64,000 bases of DNA from Kluyveromyces lactis (taxonomy: Eukaryota; Ascomycota; Saccharomycetes; Saccharomycetales; Saccharomycetaceae): contig NC_006042.1 in the NCBI RefSeq assembly GCF_000002515.2, forward strand, positions 62,001 to 126,000, read 5' to 3'. Made by a program: the position numbers and the translations under genes. Position 1 is the stretch's first letter; the number at the start of each line of letters is the position of its first letter. Below are positions 49,704 to 59,987 of the stretch, piece after piece. Below the pieces are notes generated by a model that was not told the DNA's origin, searched no databases, and saw nothing but the letters and a program-made list of their open reading frames with translations.

Positions 49704-50834
49704 TCAGAAAAAGTTGTATTTTAAGATACATAACACACTTGTAAATAGCAATATAAATTGAACCCTATGAGGGCCGGATATATTAATACATTTCATTCAC
49801 CGAAGTTGACATTTAAATCCTCATGATATACTGCATTAGCAACAGGTAACTGTTTTCACACCGTTGCCCAGATACATAAGTCATTTCATTTCATGATTAT
49901 AAGGAGCTAAAAGGAGAAATTAGCAGCACCAGTTCCCTTTCTCGATTTACGAATGGCTTCTTATTCAATCTTACTATCTAAAGGCCGCAAGAGTCAACCT
50001 ATCAAAAAAAAAAAAGGGCTGGATGCAGCAATCCATTGAAAGACCTTTCCGGGATATCTATTCCTAATTCAGTAATTTATCATCAAAACGATCAACATGT
50101 CTTGGTTGCGTTATGAAGAAAAAGCCGAGGTCATACATCGGATGAGAACTACCAACAGACCAAAAAGAACAAACACTATAGAATATCCAGATTAAAGTTG
50201 TTTTGGTATTTCTAGAATGTTGTTTGAAAAGAATCCCATCAGGCATTGCTGCTACTATTCTTTCTCGATTTAAGAAACAGCACTGCAACGGTAGTTGATT
50301 GATTCACACTTTTCCAACGCTCTATAATATATATACAAGGTGCAATATTTCAATATTACTGTAATGCTTTCGAGGTTGCTTCTCGCTCTCTTGAGAACAA
50401 TGGCAGCCAGCAGTAATATTGCGACGTCGAGAAACGGTAACCTCCCCTTGTGCATCTACACTTAAAGTATTTCTAAATAATTGATTTTCAGAGTCATTCC
50501 ATCTTACCAAGTACAACCCGCAAAGAGTGTGATATCAGGGAACGGAAATCCTATTATTCTATGGCCTCATTTGTCCTAGTATTATTTTCTGGTTGAATGG
50601 ATATCCTATTTAGTTTCCCTATCTCATCATATTTAAATACGTTAAAACAGAAAAACTGGTTTTTTCTAAGCTTTGAGGAAGACTAAAGGTGATTACAGGA
50701 TATTACCTGACGATCACAGTTGCGCACAACAGCTAGAGGATAGTACCGTTGCGAAACATACTCAAGTGTGCATAACGCGAAGTCCAACGTAGTTTCTTTT
50801 ATTGCTTGAGTTTTTTGATATTGCTTATTTCAGG
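49704..50834. promoter_or_regulatory. Intergenic region R1-like gene to SHM1
   Basis: About 1.13 kb. GAGTCA at 50491-50496 (TGACTC on the minus strand, the Gcn4/Bas1 core) lies about 340 bp before the SHM1 ATG, fitting one-carbon/purine control. An A12 run sits at about 50004-50015. Frames of 61-74 codons here show no protein-like pattern. This spacer lies at a junction between two ancestral synteny blocks. Confidence 0.45.
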
Positions 50835-52331
50835 ATGCTTTCAAGATCTGCTCGTTGTTCTAGGGCTGTTCTCTTCAGTGCCAAACGCTCTCTAGCTTCC
50901 CAGGCTAATACTGGTGCTAATGCCAGTGCTAACCAGGTTATGGTATCAAAGCATGTGCAAGACATTGACCCAGAAATGTATGACATCTTGACGAAAGAAC
51001 GCAAAAGACAAAAACATTCCATCACTTTGATTCCAAGTGAAAACTTCACTTCTAAGTCTGTTATGGATCTTTTGGGTTCCGAAATGCAAAACAAGTATTC
51101 TGAGGGCTATCCAGGTGAGCGTTACTATGGTGGTAATCAATTTATTGATATGGCAGAATCTCTGTGCCAAAAGCGTGCCTTGGAATTGTACAATTTGGAT
51201 CCTCAACTATGGGGAGTTAACGTTCAGCCATTGTCCGGTGCTCCAGCTAACTTATACGCTTATTCTGCAGTTATGGAAACAAACGACCGTTTGATGGGTT
51301 TGGATTTACCTCATGGTGGTCATTTGTCTCACGGCTACCAATTGCCAAGTGGTACTAAGATTTCATATATCTCCAAGTATTTTCAAACAATGCCATACCA
51401 TGTCGACTCACAAACTGGCATAATCGATTATGATTTCTTGTCCAAGACGTCTAAATTATTTAGACCTAAGGTTATCGTTGCAGGTGCTTCTGCATACTCC
51501 AGAGTCTTGGATTACAAGCGTTTCAAGGAGATTGCTGATGCATGCGGGGCCTACTTGATGTCTGATATGGCCCATATCTCGGGACTTGTCGCCGCTGGTG
51601 TTACTCGTTCTCCATTCGAATATTCTGATATTGTTACAACTACTACCCACAAATCTTTACGTGGGCCAAGAGGTGCTATGATCTTTTACAGAAAGGGTGT
51701 TAGAAAGGTTACAAAGAAAGGTAAGGAAGTCCTATACGACTTGGATAAGAGAATCAACTTTTCCGTGTTCCCAGGTCATCAAGGTGGTCCACATAATCAT
51801 ACTATTTCTGCCTTAGCCGTTGCTTTGAAACAAGCTGCCACTCCAGAATTCAAAGAGTACCAAGCCGCTGTTGTTGAAAATGCTCGTATTTTCGGCGAAG
51901 AATTAGTCAAGAAGGGCTTCGAATTAGTTTCTGGCGGTACCGATACTCATTTGATCTTGATCAATTTATCTAACTTGGGCATTGATGGTGCCAGGTTGGA
52001 AACCCTGTTGGAAAACATCAACATTGCTGCTAATAAAAATACTATTCCAGGTGATAAATCGGCTTTGTTCCCGTCAGGTTTGAGAGTTGGTACACCAGCT
52101 ATGACCACTAGAGGCTTTGGGCCACAAGAATTTGCCCAAGTCGCTGCTTATATTGACAGAGCTGTTAAGTTAGCCATTGGCATCAAATCTCAAGAATCTC
52201 CAGATGCTAAAGACGCTAGATCGAAGTTAGCCAGCTTCAAAGAACTATGCAAGGAATCAGACCAAGTCAAGCAACTAGCTGACGAAGTCTATCAATGGGT
52301 TGGTGAGTTCCCAGTTCCAGGTGAATTATAA
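50835..52331 (+). CDS. SHM1: Mitochondrial serine hydroxymethyltransferase
   Basis: This PLP enzyme interconverts serine and glycine with tetrahydrofolate in mitochondria, feeding one-carbon metabolism. The ATG at 50835 gives 498 aa (S. cerevisiae 490); a TTG 11 codons upstream is not used. Residues 1-27 are a clear matrix presequence ([20 protein letters not shown]). The fold-type I core is complete: [40 protein letters not shown] and the PLP lysine Lys273 in [26 protein letters not shown] and the [13 protein letters not shown] substrate loop follow. Codon use is strongly biased, indicating high expression. Confidence 0.97.
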   Translation: MLSRSARCSRAVLFSAKRSLASQANTGANASANQVMVSKHVQDIDPEMYDILTKERKRQKHSITLIPSENFTSKSVMDLLGSEMQNKYSEGYPGERYYGGNQFIDMAESLCQKRALELYNLDPQLWGVNVQPLSGAPANLYAYSAVMETNDRLMGLDLPHGGHLSHGYQLPSGTKISYISKYFQTMPYHVDSQTGIIDYDFLSKTSKLFRPKVIVAGASAYSRVLDYKRFKEIADACGAYLMSDMAHISGLVAAGVTRSPFEYSDIVTTTTHKSLRGPRGAMIFYRKGVRKVTKKGKEVLYDLDKRINFSVFPGHQGGPHNHTISALAVALKQAATPEFKEYQAAVVENARIFGEELVKKGFELVSGGTDTHLILINLSNLGIDGARLETLLENINIAANKNTIPGDKSALFPSGLRVGTPAMTTRGFGPQEFAQVAAYIDRAVKLAIGIKSQESPDAKDARSKLASFKELCKESDQVKQLADEVYQWVGEFPVPGEL

Positions 52332-52429
52332 ACTAAGAGATGTATAGTTGAATCGAGCCTGAAGAGCGACGTTTCCTAGTTAGTATATGTATGGCCTAAA
52401 TAAAATTAGTTTCAATGGGTTCATATACA

Positions 52430-53062
52430 TCAACAACTACAATTGCCGGTACTGACAGCCTCTGGGCTCTGCTCCAAATTTATGCCACCTCCTTCATTAC
52501 TGGTTGAGGTACTTTGCGGTACATCTTCTTGAAGTAGTGTAAATTTATCGATGGGTATGTCTTTACCTATTTTCAGAAACAACTCATCTATGCCTTCTCC
52601 AGTTTTGGCAGATACTAGTTCAGCATCATTCCAGTTTTGCAACGTCTCTTCATCCACAAGATCGATTTTATTCCCCACAACTCGTAGCTGCACAGTGTCT
52701 TTCTTATAGTCCTCCAAGTAATTATTCAATTCATCGATCCACGACTGTGCTTTCTTTTCACTTGCTAGTTGTGTCACGTCAAACACTATCAAGGCCACAT
52801 CTGTATTTCGGTAATACATGGGTGCCAATGACCGGTATCTCTCCTGCCCTGCAGTATCCCAAATTTCAAAATTCACTCTTCTTTTAATCCCATCCTCTGA
52901 GTCAACCCACTCCATCGCCTTCGTACTAAAAGCAGCACCAATAGTGGGGCTGTTAATATGGAACTCGCCAGTGGTAAACCTTGTCACAATTGTTGATTTC
53001 CCCACTGATGATTCACCCAGTAAAACCAGTTTTACTGTGGAAATGTATGTCGATTCTGTCAT
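52430..53062 (-). CDS. YPT10: Rab5-like GTPase Ypt10
   Basis: This small Rab GTPase of the endocytic/vacuolar pathway is related to Vps21 and Ypt52. The product is 210 aa. The P-loop is GESSVGKS at 16-23, the switch-I Thr is Thr40 in SPTIGAAF, switch II is DTAGQERYRSLAPMYYRN (from 69), and the guanine motif is NKID at about 131 with VSAKTGEG as G5. It ends CSC, a double geranylgeranylation signal. TIVTRFTTGEFH matches S. cerevisiae Ypt10 better than Vps21, Ypt52 or Ypt53. Adjacency to SHM1 also fits, since SHM1 and YPT10 are neighbours in S. cerevisiae (YBR263-264). Convergent with SHM1, 98 bp apart. Confidence 0.9.
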   Translation of the reverse strand: MTESTYISTVKLVLLGESSVGKSTIVTRFTTGEFHINSPTIGAAFSTKAMEWVDSEDGIKRRVNFEIWDTAGQERYRSLAPMYYRNTDVALIVFDVTQLASEKKAQSWIDELNNYLEDYKKDTVQLRVVGNKIDLVDEETLQNWNDAELVSAKTGEGIDELFLKIGKDIPIDKFTLLQEDVPQSTSTSNEGGGINLEQSPEAVSTGNCSC

Positions 53063-53484
53063 GACTTTTATGCTAATTCCACGTCAGGTAAGACAAAACG
53101 CTACTGAACTGTATTCTTCCGCTGATTAAATTTACGTCTTATCTGCCTTTGATTGTCTTCGACTCAAAATCTAACCAGGCATTGATCCGGTTGTAAACAT
53201 TCTGCACTTATTTCTGCCCTGCAATGCCAATCCTTTAAATTTCCCATTTTTCTTTCATGTGGAATCTCAAATAAAGTACGCGTTTGAAACCTTTTCAACT
53301 CTGTTAACGTGTAGATGAGATGCTGATGCAATTAGGAAGAGGCTAAGATAATATAATACCAGTAAATTCATCGCAAAGTCGGTGTATTCCTTTTTCGATA
53401 AGTACCAAAAGTTGGTTCGTTTAATTGAGTGCTTTGTTATTGAGGGATACGGGTCTTAGATTTATTAAGAGACATTAAATCGGT
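53063..53484. promoter_or_regulatory. YPT10 / RIF1 divergent promoter with MCB
   Basis: About 420 bp. ACGCGT (MCB) lies at 53278-53283, about 200 bp before the RIF1 ATG, consistent with G1/S expression of a replication-timing factor. No gene is seen. Confidence 0.5.
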
Positions 53485-56400
53485 ATGATGAGAGATCCCT
53501 CGAGAAGAACGCGTTCAGAAGGGAAGACCAAAGCGTTGGATGCACTGGATAAACATATGACGCAGCGTTCTACGTTAAAAAAATCATTAGCAGCAAATGG
53601 GCCCAATGTGTTGGCACTCAGTGAGAGTTTGGTACTGAATCACCTACCGTCAAACTCTGAAAATGTATATCAAAGATCGCCAACGCCCAGACGTTCCAGA
53701 GAATCTGATGTAGTGATGCTGGAAGATAAATCAAGTGGTCTTATATTTGAGGAGGATGCCGGGGAGAAAGCGCTTTTATCCTCGCCGATAAGGAAGGGTG
53801 TGTCCTTTTCAGATCGCGTGGAGAGTTCTCCAACGATGCAAACGATGGGTTCTTCACCTATAAGGCCCTCTTCTATGACAAAACCTCCTGCGAGATCAAT
53901 ACTGAAACATCCTTCACTTCATTATTCTAAACATGATAGACCTTCGAGCAGAAATTCTCCCAGCAAAGCTTCGCATTTATCTATTGATCCGTCTTCTACG
54001 AATTTTTGGGTGGAGGGAGAAATCAAGAGCATGATCAACACTAACAATGTAGCTGAATTCAAGAAAATTCTGAAAGGCGGTTTACATGTCTTAAATGTAA
54101 CTAAAACTCGAGATTTCGAGATATATGCGACTTTCAATAACGTCATTCCCTCTATGAATGGTGTAATTCTTAACGACATTGTGCATCAAAAGATCGACGT
54201 TCTTATCGAGTGTTTGGACGAATTACTTGATACGAGCATATATGCTTTAAGTCATTTACAGGAGTCATTGTTGCTACAACAGAAAAAAGATCCCTTTAAA
54301 TCGAGGTGTTTTATCCAAGTGATTCGATTTCTGACCCTACTATTCTCTAATTTCAAGATCATTAAATTCCTAGATGGTAACCTCTCGCTACAACTGAAGT
54401 TTATAGAGGTTTTGAAGGCTTGTGAGGAATCTTTGACGCATAGTAACACTAATAAAGTGATGGTAATATACCCACTAACTCTATTGAAGGAAGAGAAGTT
54501 TGGACAGTTCTATTTACCAGATTCACAAATACGACAATTGGTAAATTCGGTGTTTACAATGAAGTATATTGATAGCACGAATGTTCAATGTGAAAGGCTC
54601 ATGGTTTTAAAGCAGTTTTTGCAAAAGTATAGCAAGGTGATGTTGGAAACTCTTCGTACTTGGTTTCCGTCTGAAGTGGCGGCACGATATCTAATGGAAG
54701 ACAGAGTAACATCCGCCAAGACAAGGTCCTGCTGTAATTTGATCATCTTAGATTTACTACGGAAGTGCATCTCCAATGACAAAGTCAGAACAGCAATTAT
54801 TGAAATTGAATCACTATCACTTAAGAGCGTTGTGGAAAATTGTCCGTTCGGAACGGAAGTAGATGTGGAATACACAGAATTCATTAAAGACCAAACACTT
54901 GGCACAGCTTTATGCAACAAACTCATTTCTCTTATGAATGACAAGGAGGAGTACAAACTTTCCATGGACTTTTGGTTAGGCATGACGGGATTGCTATTCA
55001 ATTCAACCAAAAATCTGTCGTTACTGTTAGAACCTGTTGGAAGTCGTTGGTTGGCGGTTAATGATGTTTGCTTTAATTCCAAAAAATCAAATCTGAGAGG
55101 CATAGCTATCAAGAATAGGAGGATATTAAACTATATGATTATCACTACTATTACGCATGATATCGATAACCATGTTTTGGATGCATTGATACAAATTGTC
55201 ATGAGGCCCTTTGAGTTTCCGGACAATGAAGGTTTATCAGAATATATCATTTTCGCCTTCAATAGTATAATGTATTTGACATGCTGCGATTATAAGGATA
55301 TGAGCTCAAAGAGATTCGCTTTGCTTTTCGAAGTTATTCTTAAACCTCTTTTCCAGAGAATAAACCAACCAACTTTATTGCCTATCTTGGGACCTCAAGC
55401 TCACCAAATACTTCCCAGGATTATTCGACTCTTTTCAGATGAGGAAAACTCATCCCCACGCCGATCTATAGGATTCCAACCATTGAAAGCTTTATCAACA
55501 ATTGGTATCGACTTGCCTGATTTTGAGCCTATGAGCAACACAATCCTCGAAAATAACTGGAATTCCATAGTAGAGTTGCTCAAAGGTATGATTGCCTGGC
55601 CTGGGTTTAATTCTCAGAATTCCCTTATGATGCTTCAGCATTGCATCAGAAGAAGTCCGTCTGTCATTCCCAGTAATCAAGCTTGTGCTCAATCCTTGGA
55701 GTACCTAAAACTAATTTTAGAAAAGGGAGAGATCGATAGAAATGAGGAAGTCTTCAAAACTATTATAAGGAGCTTAGCGGAAAAGTATGAATTGCACTTA
55801 TTCAGCAACAGCTCCATTCTCTTAACTAAAATATTCCCAATGGACCAAGTTACTTCAGCTGTCCAATTTGAAATGTTTAAGAATATCTTTCAACTAGTTA
55901 AACCCTTTGTCAAACCTCTGCTACTATTCGGGTATTTCGACAGATTTAGCAATGATTTGATATCAAATTATATTGCTAATATCGTTGGATCTATGCTGAT
56001 ACCTACGAATATGTCCCAGCAAGAATATAAAAGTCTCTTACAGATAGTCAATAAAATGCCAGTACCTGAAGTCATTGATAATTTGTTTACTTGGCTGCGT
56101 AAAACGGACAACTGGGGAAGTATTGCAGGTGAATTGAACTTATCAACATGGAATGATCATTTGTTTGCCAACTTTATCCAAAAATGGATTCAAGAACAAA
56201 AGAACTCTTGGAGTCAAGAAACTGTCCGCATGTTGACTGAAAGTCTCTGGAATAGACCAGCAGCATTCAAAGAGCTGACAGCACTGCTGATCAATGCAGA
56301 ACAAACTCAAATCATTAAGGACACCCTTGAGAAAAATCCAGACATTATCGATGATATTTCACCATTAGGAGATTTGTCATTATTGGATATCTTACCTGCA

Positions 56401-57945
56401 ACACTGGTAAAATCCTCATTTTCCAAAATACAGCAGTACGATGATGTTATTAAAACCAAGCTTTTCTTGTGCATATCAACACTCGATGAGATTAGCATAA
56501 TTAAGTCGAATACAGAATTACTATACCAATTATTGTTACCTACTGATGATGATGTGTCCCTTAACAATGACAGGAATATCATCATGGATATGTTATTGAA
56601 ATCTTCAATAGGGCATCAAGACTGGGATTTACTGTCCATGTTATTCGAAGTTTGCTTGCTACGCAGAGATTCAGACAAAATTGTTGACTTCTTGACAGCT
56701 GGAAAGATAAAGTTCGAAAATATAAAACCAAACACAATTGCTCGGATGATAAATGAAAGTGGCAAACTCAATTCGGATCTTATCGATTTCCTCAGGGATA
56801 GTTTTAAGAATCTAAATCCCTCTTACGTTATCGATTTAATGGAGCAGCTATTAAAACAGACAAAATATCAGGTATTTGATATAATAACGGAGGAGTTACT
56901 CAGTTTCATATTTGATATAAAGCAACAATTATCAGCTGATGACAAAGAAAGATTGAAAGGAATCTTTCCTGCTATTGTGGACTACTTCGTTGGAAGCAAT
57001 CCAAAAATTCTCACTGATATTATGAAATATGTAGTTAATATCATGAAGTCTGCGAAGGAAAAACAATATGGAACTTCACTAATAGTGCTCTTTTTAAATC
57101 ATCCTGATTTCAAGATACAAGGTAATAAGACTCTGTTGAAAAAGCTTAATGTGTTCAAAGCCAATGCAAAAAGAAACTCGACTCGACAATACAAATTCAT
57201 CCCTCCAAAGGAAAATAAAAAGGTATCAGATCGTGAGACGCTGCAACATAATGAACAGCAAGATAATACAAATATTTTTCCTTTATCTACATTATCTGTT
57301 ATCGAAACTAAGGTAACTTCCTCCGAAGAGCTTGAAGTTCCGCTGCAAACACTTTCGGAAACTTCAGATGAGCTAATTCGAACGGGGTGCCAAAAAGTCG
57401 TTGAGCCTATACAAAATTCTAATGACAATGAACCAGTAAAAATGGCTGCTAGTGTACAATCCGAAAAGCTTGAAGCAGAAACAACGCAGAATGCAGTGTC
57501 ACAAGTTTCATCAGGGGAAATGGAAAAACAAACGCCTTCTATTAAAGATAGCAGCACTGAAGTCAGCGAATGTCTGCCAGGTGTTGCAAATAATGATGAG
57601 ATATCTAAGAACCTTGATACAGTGACAAGCGTTAACTCCCCATCTGGGCTGCCTCTGAAGATACCAATTTTTAATCCTTTCTTTACTGATGTTATCAAAC
57701 TCGAAGAGGATCTTGCTTCGAAAGGCGATACCTATATATCAGGGAAGCGGTCTTTAGAACTGATGAACTCAGCTGGTGATGTTGCAAGTGCAAATTGTGA
57801 AGGACAGCATCATACAAAAAAAATTATGCGAATTGTTTCAAGTTTAAATGATGTCGATATTGATGATGTGAAGTCTTTAAGCAACAACGATAAGAAGCTT
57901 TTGAGAAAGGTAATGTATAATTTTATGTTAAACTTAGAAGATTAA
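53485..57945 (+). CDS. RIF1: Rap1-interacting factor Rif1
   Basis: Rif1 limits telomere length and, by recruiting PP1 (Glc7), opposes Dbf4-dependent kinase at origins. The product is 1486 aa (S. cerevisiae 1916). Two PP1-docking motifs are plain near the N-terminus: an RVxF type, KGVSF, at 104-108, and SILK at 138-141, about 30 residues apart as in S. cerevisiae. Several SP/TP sites surround them. A long helical (HEAT-like) region at about 160-1180 follows. A disordered Ser/Thr/Glu-rich part contains LPLKIPIFNPFF (a candidate Rap1-binding region), and the end is a short conserved helical domain (IVSSLNDVDIDDVKSLSNND). Adjacent to CHK1 as in S. cerevisiae. Confidence 0.93.
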   Translation: MMRDPSRRTRSEGKTKALDALDKHMTQRSTLKKSLAANGPNVLALSESLVLNHLPSNSENVYQRSPTPRRSRESDVVMLEDKSSGLIFEEDAGEKALLSSPIRKGVSFSDRVESSPTMQTMGSSPIRPSSMTKPPARSILKHPSLHYSKHDRPSSRNSPSKASHLSIDPSSTNFWVEGEIKSMINTNNVAEFKKILKGGLHVLNVTKTRDFEIYATFNNVIPSMNGVILNDIVHQKIDVLIECLDELLDTSIYALSHLQESLLLQQKKDPFKSRCFIQVIRFLTLLFSNFKIIKFLDGNLSLQLKFIEVLKACEESLTHSNTNKVMVIYPLTLLKEEKFGQFYLPDSQIRQLVNSVFTMKYIDSTNVQCERLMVLKQFLQKYSKVMLETLRTWFPSEVAARYLMEDRVTSAKTRSCCNLIILDLLRKCISNDKVRTAIIEIESLSLKSVVENCPFGTEVDVEYTEFIKDQTLGTALCNKLISLMNDKEEYKLSMDFWLGMTGLLFNSTKNLSLLLEPVGSRWLAVNDVCFNSKKSNLRGIAIKNRRILNYMIITTITHDIDNHVLDALIQIVMRPFEFPDNEGLSEYIIFAFNSIMYLTCCDYKDMSSKRFALLFEVILKPLFQRINQPTLLPILGPQAHQILPRIIRLFSDEENSSPRRSIGFQPLKALSTIGIDLPDFEPMSNTILENNWNSIVELLKGMIAWPGFNSQNSLMMLQHCIRRSPSVIPSNQACAQSLEYLKLILEKGEIDRNEEVFKTIIRSLAEKYELHLFSNSSILLTKIFPMDQVTSAVQFEMFKNIFQLVKPFVKPLLLFGYFDRFSNDLISNYIANIVGSMLIPTNMSQQEYKSLLQIVNKMPVPEVIDNLFTWLRKTDNWGSIAGELNLSTWNDHLFANFIQKWIQEQKNSWSQETVRMLTESLWNRPAAFKELTALLINAEQTQIIKDTLEKNPDIIDDISPLGDLSLLDILPATLVKSSFSKIQQYDDVIKTKLFLCISTLDEISIIKSNTELLYQLLLPTDDDVSLNNDRNIIMDMLLKSSIGHQDWDLLSMLFEVCLLRRDSDKIVDFLTAGKIKFENIKPNTIARMINESGKLNSDLIDFLRDSFKNLNPSYVIDLMEQLLKQTKYQVFDIITEELLSFIFDIKQQLSADDKERLKGIFPAIVDYFVGSNPKILTDIMKYVVNIMKSAKEKQYGTSLIVLFLNHPDFKIQGNKTLLKKLNVFKANAKRNSTRQYKFIPPKENKKVSDRETLQHNEQQDNTNIFPLSTLSVIETKVTSSEELEVPLQTLSETSDELIRTGCQKVVEPIQNSNDNEPVKMAASVQSEKLEAETTQNAVSQVSSGEMEKQTPSIKDSSTEVSECLPGVANNDEISKNLDTVTSVNSPSGLPLKIPIFNPFFTDVIKLEEDLASKGDTYISGKRSLELMNSAGDVASANCEGQHHTKKIMRIVSSLNDVDIDDVKSLSNNDKKLLRKVMYNFMLNLED

Positions 57946-58000
57946 GGACATGTTGCAGTCAGATTTTTCCTATCCATAACAAAAATATTTCTCGGAATGA

Positions 58001-59560
58001 TCAATTTACGTAAACAATATCTCTACAGAATACAGTTATTCTTTTGAAAAAGCGTCTCCATTCTAACGGGTCACCCCGTTTCCTTTCAAAAGTAACGGAT
58101 TTCAGATCACCTTCCAACTGCATGATGACTAGAGATCCTGAAAGTGGGAGCTTATTTCTATCATATGTTTTGAGCTGTATAGACACAGGATAGGGGTTAC
58201 TCTCTCCGATCTGCCGTTTCAGTTCCAAGAAATTATCGTGAAGATTTCTACTCACTCTAACACCATATGCAACCAAAGCATTCTCTAGGTCTGAGAGGAT
58301 TACACTAATATCATCAGTAGAGAAAAATTTAGTTAGCCTGTCAGATGAAAAGTTAGGCATTAGCTTCATATCATTAATATTAAACTGCAAGGAAGCGAGA
58401 TCTTCTTGGATTCTCTTGGTTGAAAATGGCTCCTGCGTCATTAATTCCCTTTCACTTGAAAAATTCGTGCTGCATGTAACCTTTTGAGTGGCAGAGTAGC
58501 CGTTTCGCAAATTAGCCGGTAAACTATCTATATGTGCAAGCTCACGATTGAGAGGTTGGGTGAACGACATCTTTGCATGTTGATTGGCAAACACTTCCTG
58601 CGTAGAAGATAAATAATCGGCATCTGATAGAGAAACTTTAAGCTTTGATAGTAATTTTTCTGCAAGCAAAGAAGGATTTTTACAAAGGCCATTTTCATCT
58701 GCAAATTTCGGATTTGTTTGATACCATGTATGTTTCCGTAAAGTATCCAAAGAAGCTCTTTTCTCTGGATCTGGTTGTAATATTTTTCTCAAGAGATTCA
58801 ATTCAACGAAATCTATCTTCAGCCAAGATCCCTGATCTAGCTTTCCTTCGCCTTTAATAAAGTTTCTAAACGTTTCATCGTCCTCGTGAGGAAGTTCCCA
58901 AGGCGTTTCTCCAGTCAACAAAACGAATAATAGAACACCAATGGACCAAATATCTGTCATATCAGCATAGTACCCATCACAGTATATTATTTCCGGTGCC
59001 ATGTAGGGAAGACTTCCTCGTTGATCTCTAGAAATACGTTTTGATCCATCTTTTCTCTTGAACAGCGATGCTAGCCCAAAATCTGCAAGTTTTAAATTCC
59101 CATCTTTATCCAATAGGATATTTTCCGGCTTGATATCCCTATGGGCAACACCACAGGTATCATGCAGATAACTTATAGCTTTTATAAGTTGTTTATAATA
59201 GAATTGGGCGACTTCCGAGTCGACTCCAATGTCAGGTTCGATTTTATCGAAAAGATCACCACCTTCAGCCAGTTCCATGGCTATCCAAAGAAACGGATCA
59301 GAAAGATTGCAATCTATAACCTTTAGCACATTAACAAAATTAGAGCATCTAGAATGTAACTTAACTTCCCTCAACACATCTTCCTGACTCATACCTTGTT
59401 TCTCACATGAAGGAAGATGTATGAATTTGACAGCAATTACAGTGGACGGATCAACTTCTAAACTAGCTCTCTTCACAAAGGCAAAGGAGCCCTTCCCAAT
59501 TGTTCTTCCTAGTTGTAATCCATCAATATGAGGGAGCTGAGCTATCTGTGAAAAGCTCAT
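58001..59560 (-). CDS. CHK1: DNA-damage checkpoint kinase Chk1
   Basis: This Ser/Thr kinase acts downstream of Mec1/Rad9 and blocks anaphase by stabilising securin Pds1. I start at the ATG at 59560 (519 aa; S. cerevisiae 527); the codon before it is a TTG. Kinase motifs: glycine loop GRTIGKGSFAFV, Lys45 in VIAVKF, catalytic HRDIKPEN with Asp142, DFG at 160-162, and PYMAPEIIY. The regulatory tail holds a few SQ/TQ sites and ends in a KA1-like domain with a final hydrophobic strand (RITVFCRDIVYV). Its stop lies only 55 bp from the RIF1 stop (convergent). Confidence 0.96.
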   Translation of the reverse strand: MSFSQIAQLPHIDGLQLGRTIGKGSFAFVKRASLEVDPSTVIAVKFIHLPSCEKQGMSQEDVLREVKLHSRCSNFVNVLKVIDCNLSDPFLWIAMELAEGGDLFDKIEPDIGVDSEVAQFYYKQLIKAISYLHDTCGVAHRDIKPENILLDKDGNLKLADFGLASLFKRKDGSKRISRDQRGSLPYMAPEIIYCDGYYADMTDIWSIGVLLFVLLTGETPWELPHEDDETFRNFIKGEGKLDQGSWLKIDFVELNLLRKILQPDPEKRASLDTLRKHTWYQTNPKFADENGLCKNPSLLAEKLLSKLKVSLSDADYLSSTQEVFANQHAKMSFTQPLNRELAHIDSLPANLRNGYSATQKVTCSTNFSSERELMTQEPFSTKRIQEDLASLQFNINDMKLMPNFSSDRLTKFFSTDDISVILSDLENALVAYGVRVSRNLHDNFLELKRQIGESNPYPVSIQLKTYDRNKLPLSGSLVIMQLEGDLKSVTFERKRGDPLEWRRFFKRITVFCRDIVYVN

Positions 59561-59987
59561 CAATACATCAATCGAAGTGTTCTTCTTTTACTTCTTTTTT
59601 GTTCTTGTCGGTTCGTATCTCAGAAATCTCCAGCTATATCAGCCAAACGCACATTCAATATTTACGCAACTGATGTGCTCAAAATATCATCCAACCGTCC
59701 TAACTGAACCCCAAGTGATTTACCTAGGATAACACGTCGGAGACTCGTATATAAATCCCGTTTTCCCCATAAGTATCATCATAAAACTATTGTTTTTCTT
59801 TTCTGATCAGATCTGCGATAGTCATTAGTTTCTGTCATTTCTTTGCATTTATAAAAACGTACATTGAAAGGGGTTTTACTACGTTTATAGTTTAATCAGT
59901 GAACAATAAACAAATCCGATACTGTTGATAGAAGCAACGAAGCAGTGGTGAGCTTTTTAGGAGTGGTAAGTGTAAGATTAGGCAAAT
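59561..59987. promoter_or_regulatory. CHK1 / UBX7 divergent promoter
   Basis: A 427-bp divergent region, AT-rich, with a TATATAAAT at about 59748-59756. It contains ACACGTCGG but no perfect MCB. No gene is seen. Confidence 0.35.
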
